Shown here piece by piece: positions 23,101 through 34,376 of a DNA stretch of 64,000 nt. This DNA is from Glandiceps talaboti. Lineage: Eukaryota; Hemichordata; Enteropneusta; Spengelidae. A program made the translations under genes and the position numbers. Location of the stretch: positions 186,001 through 250,000 of the forward strand of contig NC_135567.1 of assembly GCF_964340395.1 (NCBI RefSeq), read 5' to 3'. Below the pieces are notes generated by a model that was not told the origin of the DNA, made no database searches, and worked only from the letters and a program-made list of their open reading frames with translations. Every line of letters begins with the position of its first letter. Position 1 is the first letter of the stretch.

Positions 23101-26100
23101 TGTCTATGCATGTAGTCATCATATTAAATAGTTTCATAATGTTACAGTTGTCTATACATGTAGTCATCATATTAAATAGTTTCATAATGTTACAGTTGTC
23201 TATACATGTAGTCATCATATTAAATAGTTTCATAATGTTACAGTTGTCTATGCATGTAGCCATCATATTAAATAGTTTCATAATGTTACAGTTGTCTATA
23301 CATGTAGCCATCATATTAAATAGTTTCATAATGTTACAGTTGTCTATGCATGTAGTCATCACATTAAATAGTTTCATGTTACAGTTGTCTATACATGTAG
23401 TCATCATATTAAATAGTTTCATAATGTTACAGTTGTCTATGCATGTAGTCATCATATTAAATAGTTTCATTGTTACAGTTGTCTATGCATGTAGTCATCA
23501 TATTAAATAGTTTCATAATGTTACAGTTGTCTATACATGTAGTCATCATATTAAATAGTTTCATAATGTTACAGTTGTCTATACATGTAGTCATCATATT
23601 AAATAGTTTCATAATGTTACAGTTGTCTATACATGTAGTCATCATATTAAATAGTTTCATAATGTTACAGTTGTCTATGCATGTAGTCATCATATTAAAT
23701 AGTTTCATAATGTTACAGTTGTCTATGCATGTAGTCATCATATTAAATAGTTTCATAATGTTACAGTTGTCTATGCATGTAGCCATCATATTAAATAGTT
23801 TCATAATGTTACAGTTGTCTATACATGTAGCCATCATATTAAATAGTTTCATAATGTTACAGTTGTCTATGCATGTAGTCATCATATTAAATAGTTTCAT
23901 GTTACAGTTGTCTATACATGTAGTCATCATATTAAATAGTTTCATAATGTTACAGTTGTCTATGCATGTAGTCATCATATTAAATAGTTTCATTGTTACA
24001 GTTGTCTATGCATGTAGTCATCATATTAAATAGTTTCATAATGTTACAGTTGTCTATACATGTAGTCATCATATTAAATAGTTTCATAATGTTACAGTTG
24101 TCTATGCATGTAGTCATCATATTAAATAGTTTCATAATGTTACAGTTGTCTATACATGTAGTCATCATATTAAATAGTTTCATAATGTTACAGTTGTCTA
24201 TACATGTAGTCATCATATTAAATAGTTTCATAATGTTACAGTTGTCTATGCATGTAGTCATCATATTAAATAGTTTCATAATGTTACAGTTGTCTATACA
24301 TGTAGTCATCATATTAAATAGTTTCATAATGTTACAGTTGTCTATACATGTAGTCATCATATTAAATAGTTTCATAATGTTACAGTTGTCTATACATGTA
24401 GTCATCATATTAAATAGTTTCATAATGTTACAGTTGTCTATACATGTAGTCATCATATTAAATAGTTTCATAATGTTACAGTTGTCTATACATGTAGCCA
24501 TCATATTAAATAGTTTCATAATGTTACAGTTGTCTATACATGTAGTCATCATATTAAATAGTTTCATAATGTTACAGTTGTCTATACATGTAGTCATCAT
24601 ATTAAATAGTTTCATAATGTTACAGTTGTCTATACATGTAGTCATCATATTAAATAGTTTCATAATGTTACAGTTGTCTATACATGTAGTCATCATATTA
24701 AATAGTTTCATAATGTTACAGTTGTCTATACATGTAGTCATCATATTAAATAGTTTCATAATGTTACAGTTGTCTATACATGTAGTCACCATATTAAATA
24801 GTTTCATAATATTACAGTTGTCTATACATGTAGTCATCATATTAAATAGTTTCATAATGTTACATTTGTCTATACATGTAGTCATCATATTAAATAGTTT
24901 CATAATGTTACAGTTGTCTATACATGTAGTCATCATATTAAATAGTTTCATAATGTTACAGTTGTCTATACATGTAGTCATCATATTAAATAGTTTCATA
25001 ATGTTACAGTTGTCTATACATGTAGTCATCATATTAAATAGTTTCATAATGTTACAGTTGTCTATACATGTAGTCATCATATTAAATAGTTTCATAATGT
25101 TACAGTTGTCTATACATGTAGTCATCATATTAAATAGTTTCATAATGTTACAGTTGTCTATACATGTAGTCATCATATTAAATAGTTTCATAATATTACA
25201 GTTGTCTATACATGTAGTCATCATATTAAATAGTTTCATAATGTTACAGTTGTCTATACATGTAGTCATCATATTAAATAGTTTCATAATGTTACAGTTG
25301 TCTATACATGTAGTCATCATATTAAATAGTTTCATAATGTTACAGTTGTCTATACATGTAGTCATCATATTAAATAGTTTCATAATGTTACAGTTGTCTA
25401 TACATGTAGTCATCATATTAAATAGTTTCATAATGTTACAGTTGTCTATACATGTAGTCATCATATTAAATAGTTTCATAATGTTACAGTTGTCTATACA
25501 TGTAGTCATCATATTAAATAGTTTCATAATGTTACAGTTGTCTATGCATGTAGTCATCATATTAAATCGTTTCATAATGTTACAGTTGTCTATACATGTA
25601 GTCATCATATTAAATAGTTTCATAATGTTACAGTTGTCTGTACATGTAGTCATCATATTAAATAGTTTCATGTTACAGTTGTCTATACATGTAGTCATCA
25701 TATTAAAAAGTTTCATAATATTACAGTTGTCTATACATGTAGTCATCATATTAAATAGTTTCATAATGTTACAGTTGTCTATACATGTAGTCATCATATT
25801 AAATAGTTTCATAATGTTACAGTTGTCTATACATGTAGTCATCATATTAAATAGTTTCATAATGTTACAGTTGTCTATACATGTAGTCATCATATTAAAT
25901 AGTTTCATAATGTTACAGTTGTCTATACATGTAGCCATCATATTAAATAGTTTCATAATGTTACAGTTGTCTATGCATGTAGTCATCATATTAAATAGTT
26001 TCATAATGTTACAGTTGTCTATACATGTAGTCATCATATTAAATAGTTTCATAATGTTACAGTTGTCTATACATGTAGTCATCATATTAAATAGTTTCAT

Positions 26101-28133
26101 AATGTTACAGTTGTCTATACATGTAGTCATCATATTAAATAGTTTCATAATGTTACAGTTGTCTATACATGTAGTCATCATATTAAATAGTTTCATAATG
26201 TTACAGTTGTCTATGCATGTAGTCATCATATTAAATAGTTTCATAATGTTACAGTTGTCTATACATGTAGTCATCATATTAAATAGTTTCATAATGTTAC
26301 AGTTGTCTGTACATGTAGTCATCATATTAAATAGTTTCATGTTACAGTTGTCTATACATGTAGTCATCATATTAAATAGTTTCATAATATTACAGTTGTC
26401 TATACATGTAGTCATCATATTAAATAGTTTCATAATGTTACAGTTGTCTATACATGTAGTCATCATATTAAATAGTTTCATAATGTTACAGTTGTCTATA
26501 CATGTAGTCATCATATTAAATAGTTTCATAATGTTACAGTTGTCTATACATGTAGTCATCATATTAAATAGTTTCATAATGTTACAGTTGTCTATACATG
26601 TAGCCATCATATTAAATAGTTTCATAATGTTACAGTTGTCTATGCATGTAGTCATCATATTAAATAGTTTCATAATGTTACAGTTGTCTATACATGTAGC
26701 CATCATATTAAATAGTTTCATAATGTTACAGTTGTCTATACATGTAGTCATCATATTAAATAGTTTCATAATGTTACAGTTGTCTATACATGTAGTCATC
26801 ATATTAAATAGTTTCATAATGTTACAGTTGTCTATACATGTAGTCATCATATTAAATAGTTTCATAATGTTACAGTTGTCTATACATGTAGTCATCATAT
26901 TAAATAGTTTCATAATGTTACAGTTGTCTATACATGTAGTCATCATATTAAATAGTTTCATAATGTTACAGTTGTCTATACATGTAGTCATCATATTAAA
27001 TAGTTTCATAATATTACAGTTGTCTATACATGTAGTCATCATATTAAATAGTTTCATAATGTTACAGTTGTCTATACATGTAGTCATCATATTAAATAGT
27101 TTCATAATGTTACAGTTGTCTATACATGTAGTCATCATATTAAATAGTTTCATAATGTTACAGTTGTCTATACATGTAGTCATCATATTAAATAGTTTCA
27201 TAATGTTACAGTTGTCTATACATGTAGTCATCATATTAAATAGTTTCATAATGTTACAGTTGTCTATACATGTAGTCATCATATTAAATAGTTTCATAAT
27301 GTTACAGTTGTCTATACATGTAGTCATCATATTAAATAGTTTCATAATGTTACAGTTGTCTATGCATGTAGTCATCATATTAAATAGTTTCATAATGTTA
27401 CAGTTGTCTATACATGTAGTCATCATATTATATAGTTTCATAATGTTACAGTTGTCTGTACATGTAGTCATCATATTAAATAGTTTCATGTTACAGTTGT
27501 CTATACATGTAGTCATCATATTAAATAGTTTCATAATATTACAGTTGTCTATACATGTAGTCATCATATTAAATAGTTTCATAATGTTACAGTTGTCTAT
27601 ACATGTAGTCATCATATTAAATAGTTTCATAATGTTACAGTTGTCTATGCATGTAGTCATCATATTAAATAGTTTCATAATGTTACAGTTGTCTATACAT
27701 GTAGCCATCATATTAAATAGTTTCATAATGTTACAGTTGTCTATACATGTAGCCATCATATTAAATAGTTTCATAATGTTACAGTTGTCTATGCATGTAG
27801 TCATCATATTAAATAGTTTCATAATGTTACAGTTGTCTATACATGTAGCCATCATATTAAATAGTTTCATAATGTTACAGTTGTCTATACATGTAGCCAT
27901 CATATTAAATAGTTTCATAATGTTACAGTTGTCTATACATGTAGTCATCATATTAAATAGTTTCATAATGTTACAGTTGTCTATGCATGTAGTCATCATA
28001 TTAAATAGTTTCATAATGTTACAGTTGTCTATACATGTAGCCATCATATTAAATAGTTTCATAATGTTACAGTTGTCTATACATGTAGCCATCATATTAA
28101 ATAGTTTCATAATGTTACAGTTGTCTATACATG
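20142..28133. repeat. 8-kb satellite of a 48-bp unit with higher-order structure
   Basis: About 166 copies of a 48-bp unit (core TTGTCTATACATGTAGTCAT; then CATATTAAATAGTTTCATAA, then TGTTACAG). Variant sites are TATACATG/TATGCATG and GTAGTCAT/GTAGCCAT, plus 2-bp and 3-bp deletions near TTTCATAATG. The 2-bp deletion (TTTCATTGTT) recurs near 20418, 20655, 21178, 21990, 22513, 23466 and 23989, with spacings of 237, 523, 812, 523, 953 and 523. This shows a higher-order repeat of 1,476 bp between 21990 and 23989. From 23990 to 28133 the 2-bp deletion is absent and both strands stay open for about 4.2 kb. A second marker, GTCTGTACATG, recurs there at about 25634, 26303 and 27452. The reading frames are by-products. 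Confidence 0.97.
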
Positions 28134-28613
28134 AGGAGTGCATTCGTAAGATATGTATATAATTACTAAAAGTGCAAATGAGTCTCATTAAAACTAAATG
28201 CTACCTCACCAAGCTTTTCAGAACCTAAGTTATGTTTGATGTATGTACCAAATTTATATTGAATTTAAAGTTACAGCCTAATTACTGAAAATCATTAATT
28301 ATACAAATGAGTCCTTAAAACTACAAGTTTATAATGTTAACAACTTTATATGATACATGTACTTTGTTATCGTCAATGTATGTTCCAAATTATATTGAAT
28401 TTGAAGCATGCATTCTTAAGATATACCCTAATTACTGAAAAATCATTAATTAGCTCCTTCATATTAAGGGCATGTCCACCAAAAATGTGTTCATTTCAAG
28501 CCATTACCCTAAAAGAATATGTACACCAAATTTTGTTTGAATTGAGTCAGCCATTTTTCTGTGAAAACGATGACAGACAGACAGACAGACAGACAGAAAG
28601 ACTGACAGTCACA
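28134..28613 (+). mobile_element. interspersed repeat family C, copy C3
   Basis: It begins directly at the end of the 48-bp array with AGGAGTGCATTCGTAAGATA and carries about two core copies (TTAATTATACAAATGAGTCC, ATGTATGTTCCAAAT). The family C end (TTTGAATTGAGTCAGCC) and six GACAGACA-type tail motifs (28571-28596) follow. A segment of its core, TTTATAATGTTAACAACTT then ATGATACATGTA, resembles the 48-bp satellite unit. Confidence 0.65.
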
Positions 28614-28702
28614 TAATTTTCATCCCTAATACAGAAGGTAAACTGCAATAATTTTGGCAATGAAAGATTTGTGTGTTGCCGTAGGAACCTACTGACACTT
28701 AC

Positions 28703-28756
28703 TGAAGTATTTTTTCCCTGTTTTCCAGTTACTTTCAATAATGAACCCTCATAACC
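28703..28756 (-). CDS. RBPMS/couch-potato-like gene, exon between RNP2 and RNP1
   Basis: A 54-bp exon (18 codons), phase 0 at both ends. The minus-strand acceptor is TTCTTCCAG and the donor is TCA then GTAAGTGT. It encodes GYEGSLLKVTGKQGKNTS. GYEGSL is invariant in RBPMS/cpo proteins. The five extra residues after K-Q, compared with vertebrate RBPMS as I recall it, match the longer loop of insect couch potato (…GK…S). It joins exon 33339-33262 across a 4,505-bp intron and exon 8928-8866 across a 19,774-bp intron. Confidence 0.94.
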
Positions 28757-28954
28757 CTGGAAGAAAAAAATTGAAAATGAATTAATAATTTATTTCTAAA
28801 TCAGACATGTAAATCATTTATATTCTTCTGTTCTCACACTCTTTTCAATTATTTCATCAACTAAGGGCCTTGGGGCTACAATTGTCCTGGGCAGTGGAAT
28901 AACAATAATAAAAGACAAAAAACAACTTTAAGTCATAGTTCTGCCATGGTACCA

Positions 28955-30306
28955 TCTGAAACATGAGAAATATCTGTAGAATGGCAAGGTACACAAGTAC
29001 TAGGAGACTTCTATATCATGGTATATATCTAGATATCTGTAGAATGGCCTGGGTACACATGTACTAGGAGACTTCTATATCATGGTATATATCTAGATAT
29101 CTGTAGAATGGCCTGGGTACACAAGTACTAGGAGACTTCTATATCATGGTATATATCTAGATATCTGTAGAATGGCCTGGGTACACAAGTACTAGGAGAC
29201 TTCTATATCATGGTATATATCTAGATATCTGTAGAATGGCCTGGGTACACAAGTACTAGGAGACTTCTATATCATGGTATATATCTAGATATCTGTAGAA
29301 TGGCCTGGGTACACAAATACTAGGAGACTTCTATATCATGGTATATATCTAGATATCTGTAGAATGTCAAGGTACACAAGTACTAGGAGACTTCTATATC
29401 ATGGTATATATCTAGATATCTGTAGAATGGCCTGGGTACACAAGTACTAGGAGACTTCTATATCATGGTATATATCTAGATATCTGTAGAATGGCCTGGG
29501 TACACAAGTACTAGGAGACTTCTCTATCATGGTATATATCTAGATATCTGTAGAATGGCCTGGGTACACAAATACTAGGAGACTTCTATATCATGGTATA
29601 TATCTAGATATCTGTAGAATGTCAAGGTACACAAGTACTAGGAGACTTCTATATCATGGTATATATCTAGATATCTGTAGAATGGCCTGGGTACACAAGT
29701 ACTAGGAGACTTCTGTATCATGGTATATATCTAGATATCTGTAGAATGGCCTGGGTACAAAAGTACTAGGAGACTTCTATATCATGGTATATATCTAGAT
29801 ATCTGTAGAATGGCAAGGTACACAAGTACTAGGAGACTTCTATATCATGGTATATATCTAGATATCTGTAGAATGGCCTGGGTACACAAATACTAGGAGA
29901 CTTCTATATCATGGTATATATCTAGATATCTGTAGAATGGCCTGGGTACACAATTACTAGGAGATTTCTATATCATGGTATATATCTAGATATCTGTAGA
30001 ATGGCCTGGGTACACAAGTACTAGGAGACTTCTATATCATGGTATATATCTAGATATCTGTAGAATGGCCTGGGTACACAAGTACTAGGAGATTTCTATA
30101 TCATGGTATATATCTAGATATCTGTAGAATGGCCTGGGTACACAAGTACTAGGAGACTTCTATATCATGGTATATATCTAGATATCTGTAGAATGGCCTG
30201 GGTACAAAAGTACTAGGAGACTTCTATATATCTAGATATCTGTAGAATGGCAAGGTACACAAGTACTAGGAGACTTCTATATCATGGTATATATCTAGAT
30301 ATCTGA
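28955..30306. repeat. 64-bp minisatellite
   Basis: About 21 copies of a 64-bp unit starting GTACACAAGTACTAGGAGAC. Each unit contains the perfect 12-bp palindrome ATATCTAGATAT. Variants are GGCCTGGG versus GGCAAGG or GTCAAGG. The array lies in the 4.5-kb intron and is followed after about 10 bp by repeat A2. Confidence 0.95.
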
Positions 30307-30316
30307 CATAATATTA

Positions 30317-30751
30317 ACAAGTCATTGAAAATGACATTGTCCCCGCTATGATTGGGTTTTAAGGAACTGGCAGTTTATGTTGTCATTTTCAAACCTGGTA
30401 AATGTTGTTTGGCCTCATATGGTTGTTTTTGAAATCACTACTCTGATCACGCAACAACACTTGTGAACCTAAATCAAACAGACTAATATGTTGTGTCTGC
30501 TCATTGCACATGGAACAAGCCTACTGGGGTGGGGGGGGGGGGGGGGGGTGGAACCTGTTCATGAAAAGCATGTCTGAGTTATGGCTTTGGACATGAAAAC
30601 TGCGCCAACAATCAGATTATATCACAACGAAAATGGATATTCAAATGTATGTCATAGAACAATGTCCTAATACCAACTTTGGATGAGATCTGTTCAAGCT
30701 TGTCTGAAATATGGCTATGAACATGGAGGAAAATTCGCAAACAAAAAGGTG
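30317..30751 (+). mobile_element. repeat family A, copy A2
   Basis: Left end GTCATTGAAAATGAC (30321-30335), the conserved left body, a 19-bp-scale poly-G interruption near 30532, and about one core unit (ATGTATGTCATAGAACAATG; TGAGATCTGTTCAAGC; GGCTATGAACATGGA). The element stops at AAACAAAAAGGTGATATAC, where the 23-bp array begins, so the usual right part is missing or was replaced by the array. Confidence 0.7.
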
Positions 30752-31779
30752 ATATACTTAGTGTCTTTGAGGTGATATGCTTACTGTCTTTGAGGTGATA
30801 TACTTACTGTCTTTGAGGTGATATACTTACTGTCTTTGAGGTGATATACTTAGTGTCTTTAAGGTGATATACTTACTGTCTTTGAGGTGATATACTTACT
30901 GTCTTTGAGGTGATATACTTACTGTCTTTGAGGTGATATACTTACTGTCTTTGAGGTGATATACTTAGTGTCTTTAAGGTGATATACTTACTGTCTTTGA
31001 GGTGATATACTTAGTGTCTTTGAGGTGATATGCTTACTGTCTTTGAGGTGATATACTTAGTGTCTTTGAGGTGATATACTTACTGACTTTGAGGTGATAT
31101 ACTTACTGTCTTTAAGGTGATATACTTACTGTCTTTGAGGTGATATACTTACTGTCTTTGAGGTGATATACTTACTGTCTTTGAGGTGATATACTTACTG
31201 TCTTTGAGGTGATATACTTACTGTCTTTGAGGTGACATGCTTACTGTCTTTGAGGTGACATGCTTACTGTCTTTGAGGTGATATACTTACTGTCTTTGAG
31301 GTGATATACTTAGTGTCTTTAAGGTGATATACTTAGTGTCTTTGAGGTGATATACTTACTGTCTTTGAGGTGATATACTTACTGTCTTTGAGGTGATATA
31401 CTTACTGTCTTTGAGGTGATATACTTAGTGTCTTTGAGGTGATATACTTACTGTCTTTGAGGTGATATACTTACTGTCTTTGAGGTGATATACTTACTGT
31501 CTTTGAGGTGATATACTTAGTGTCTTTAAGGTGATATACTTAGTGTCTTTGAGGTGATATACTTACTGACTTTGAGGTGATATACTTACTGTCTTTGAGG
31601 TGATATACTTACTGTCTTTGAGGTGATATACTTACTGTCTTTGAGGTGATATACTTACTGTCATTGAGGTGATATGCTTACTGTCTTTGAGGTGATATGC
31701 TTACTGTCTTTGAGGTGATATACTTACTGTCTTTAAGGTGATATACTTACTGTCTTTGAGGTGATATACTTACTGTCTT
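30752..31779. repeat. 23-bp minisatellite with repeated splice-donor motif
   Basis: About 45 units of AGGTGATATACTTACTGTCT plus TTG. On the minus strand, the sense strand of the RBPMS-like gene, most units read ACA then GTAAGTATATCACC: a strong match to the U1-pairing 5' splice site, plus a UCAC motif. About ten units have CTTAGTG instead of CTTACTG and lose the GT. It begins at the broken edge of repeat A2. Confidence 0.95.
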
Positions 31780-32095
31780 AGGGGCCATGTCATTTTAAAA
31801 CAGATGCACAACAAACATAATTCCTTCATTTAGGGGGAGGGGGTTAGAGTTCATTTCATCTTGTGTGTGTGTCGAAATAACTATAAGGATTTTTAATTCT
31901 TACTAAAATGGAATTTGTTCCTTAATAATAATTTTAGAACTGAAGAAATGGATTTTTACTTTCATCAAAATCATTATAGCCTCCCCCCCCCCCCCCTTCA
32001 AAGTATGACCCTTCTCCTCCCAACTGAAAAAAAAATGTTTGGTCCTTTACTTTGCTGACTTTAACACCACCATGACAACACAACATCTGTTTTCA
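31780..32095. other. intron sequence, no recognised feature
   Basis: AT-rich DNA with a C-run near 31982. No gene or repeat family identified. Confidence 0.45.
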
Positions 32096-32575
32096 CTTAC
32101 CTACACATCCCTGTTGTTATCTTTGTAATATCCATAATCATTTTGCAATTGCTAAGGATGTGGTCATGGTTGCTAGGGCTAATTGTGTCACAATGTTTTC
32201 AACAATAACTGCAGCATATCACCTCCAGAACCACCCCCACACCAAGTTTCAACCCCATTCACCATACCATTTCAAGATATCAGTTTTTGACGAAAATTAA
32301 CATTTTAAGACCTAATATGTATATCACTGATTTTATTATCATGTTTTGAATACAGATTCATACACATACCCAGATGCATTCCCCATTAAATTTAGTCCAA
32401 TCTGCCAAGCCTTGGAATAATAATTTTTTTTGACCAAAAATAAACATTTTTAGTCATCAGTCCAGCGGGTTTTTTTTACTCTAAGTTGTTTATGCATACA
32501 CACACATACACAGACACTTTGCCATGCCTGTAGCATTACTGAACCTTAGAAGTTTGGTTGTACTAAAAACGAATT
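32096..32575 (+). mobile_element. interspersed repeat family B, copy B2
   Basis: Contains CCCTGTTGTTATCTTTGTAA, GCTAAGGATGTGGTCATGG, AACAATAACTGCAG and CCCACACCAAGTTTCA, a short CACACATACACAGACA tail, and the constant end CACTTTGCCATGCCTGTAG, ATTACTGAACC and GGTTGTACTAAAAAC. It lies in the 4.5-kb intron. Confidence 0.7.
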
Positions 32576-33261
32576 GATGTAGGGCCCTTTAACTAGATGA
32601 ACAAATGTGTGGTAATAGGAATGATGTAGGACAATCTAACTTGATGAACAAATGAGTTGAATTAGGACCCTTTAACTTGATGAACAAATGAGTATGCACA
32701 AAGCACTTCTTTATCCTAAATTACTACATACAAGACAATTCTTCTAAATTGCTGGCTGAAAGTTATCAGGGTAATGCAACATAAATCTTTTCATCACGCC
32801 TGGTGATTAATTTTCATTTCCTTATGATACAATTCATATACAGAAAATGAGTGGACATGAGATAGCTCCACAATATATCATGTTCAATTCCCATTTTTTA
32901 CCATTTTATGGGCTAAGAGAGGTAGTCATTTCATTTTTAAGACTTACATGAGATTACTCATTCCATCAGACAGCTGGTACACTCCTTCGCTGTGGTCAAA
33001 GGTCAAAGGTTATACCTATAAGGGTCAAAACTTGTGTCTGTACAGCTCAAACTGTTTGTGGCCAAAATAACTTTATGATTTCTTAAAATTACTGTGATTA
33101 TGGACAGTCTAACAATGTAAAATGACCTATTCTTGTTTAAAGCCAGCGCTATATAAATATATTATCTTTCCTTCAGTGGGACCTCTAATCGCTCGTCAAT
33201 CCTTTTGAACAGAAATAATCCCTACAAATAGACAATTCCATTCTCTTGACAGAGTCCTTAC
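32576..33261. other. intron sequence downstream of exon 33262-33339
   Basis: It includes a small duplicated motif (TAACTTGATGAACAAATGAG, at about 32590-32690) and GGTCAAAGGTCAAAGG near 32996. No further feature seen. Confidence 0.45.
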
Positions 33262-33339
33262 CTTATATGCCCTGAACAGTAGATAGAGTTCTCTAGGCTT
33301 GGCATCCATCGGCAAACCACTCACAAATAGTGTTCGCAC
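33262..33339 (-). CDS. RBPMS/couch-potato-like gene, RNP2 exon
   Basis: A 78-bp exon (26 codons), phase 0 at both ends. The minus-strand acceptor is TATTTTACAG and the donor is AAG then GTAAGGAC. It encodes [19 protein letters not shown] followed by LLFRAYK. LFVSGL is the RNP2 strand and [10 protein letters not shown] the first helix of the RRM in RBPMS, RBPMS2 and Drosophila couch potato. M-D-A rather than L-D-I follows the invertebrate form as I recall it. These proteins dimerise through the RRM, bind CAC-containing RNAs, and regulate splicing, mRNA localisation and translation; that is family knowledge. The N-terminal exon should lie at higher coordinates, in or beyond the window, and was not recognised. 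Confidence 0.95.
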
Positions 33340-33409
33340 CTGTAAAATAGAAAGTAAACACCTTTTTAAGAATCTGACACAAAACCTATCTTCATTTGTT
33401 AGAACAAGA

Positions 33410-33963
33410 TCTCAGCAATTATTTCTGGCTGTCTGTCAATCCAACAGACCAAGGAATTAACATATGCTATCACAGTCTGGTTCAATAATATAACCAAGGA
33501 TGAATTGAATTCACTTGAGCGGGTTGTGCGTACAGCACAAAGAATCATCGGCACAGAATTGCCATCATTACATTCAATCTATCAGACACGCACCATGCAC
33601 AAAGCAAAAGCCATCATCCAGGATTTTAGCCACCCAGCATATGATTTATTTAAACTTTTACCCTCTGGTAAGCGGTATAGGGCCATCAGAACAAGAACAG
33701 AACGTTGTAGGAAGAGTTTTTATCCATTTGCTATCCGTATTTTAAACCGTACATAGTTATCTACTGCCTGTTTTATAACAACTTGTCTTATATTGTTTTT
33801 TAGTACCGTGTGTGTTTTTTATTGTCGGTTGTGTCTTTCTTATTTTATTGTCAGTTTTATTCCCGATTTGTTTCTTTTATGAGCTCGTGTGAAAAATCAA
33901 TTTCCAATGCTATTTTTGGCACATGGCAAATAAAGTTATTATTATTATTATTATTATTATTAT
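33410..33963 (+). mobile_element. 5'-truncated LINE (CR1/Rex-like), 3' end
   Basis: A plus-strand frame (33505-33753) gives the C-terminal tail of a non-LTR reverse transcriptase: RVVRTAQRIIG, LPSLHSIYQTRTMHKAKAII, SHPAYDLFKLLPSGKRYR, then RTRTERCRKSFYPFAIRILN. The pattern 'PSL..IY..R...KA..I..D.SHPA..LF..LPSGRRYR..R..T.R...SF.P.AI..LN' is typical of the ends of CR1/Rex-clade LINEs. A 3' UTR and an (ATT)n tail at 33928-33963 follow. The upstream part has in-frame stops, so the copy is dead. It lies about 70 bp upstream of the acceptor of exon 33262-33339. Confidence 0.85.
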
Positions 33964-34149
33964 TTCATGAGTGGGTCATAAAACAACTGAATCGATATCC
34001 ATGCTGTTAATTTATAACGATGGTATTTCTTTTACCCAGTAGTTTTGAAATTTCAATTTTTGTTACCAACATTCAGGATATGTATATCGAAGATTGAATA
34101 CACATCTGATAAACCTTCTTCAAATTTTGATTAAAAATACCGCCAATGG

Positions 34150-34376
34150 TGTTGTAGCACGAGTGTACAGTTTTTAAATATATTTATCAACCTGCTGATC
34201 CATGTTAGGTGTAGGTGTTCATTTGCTGAATGATTATTCAATTGCCTATCCAATCATGTTGTTACCTTTGCAATACACAGTCATTTGGCTATTGCTATAG
34301 GTGAAGTCATGTTGCTAGACATATTTGCCCACATTTTTTGAATGTTCATTCAATTGTCTATAAATCCCTGATGCTA
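34150..34376 (+). mobile_element. family B head fragment, copy B7
   Basis: It starts GGTGTTGTAGCACGAGTGTA and contains TTTGGCTATTGCTATAGG, ATGTTGCTAGACATATTTGC and TTTTTTGAATGTTCATTCAA. This corresponds to the left part of copy B6 (52678-53345). The right end is absent. Confidence 0.6.

Noticed and set aside
23980-28188. 1,402- and 1,389-codon reading frames on opposite strands
   Set aside because: Both follow from a 48-bp unit without stops in these frames. Open frames on both strands of the same array are expected, and indel variants close them elsewhere.
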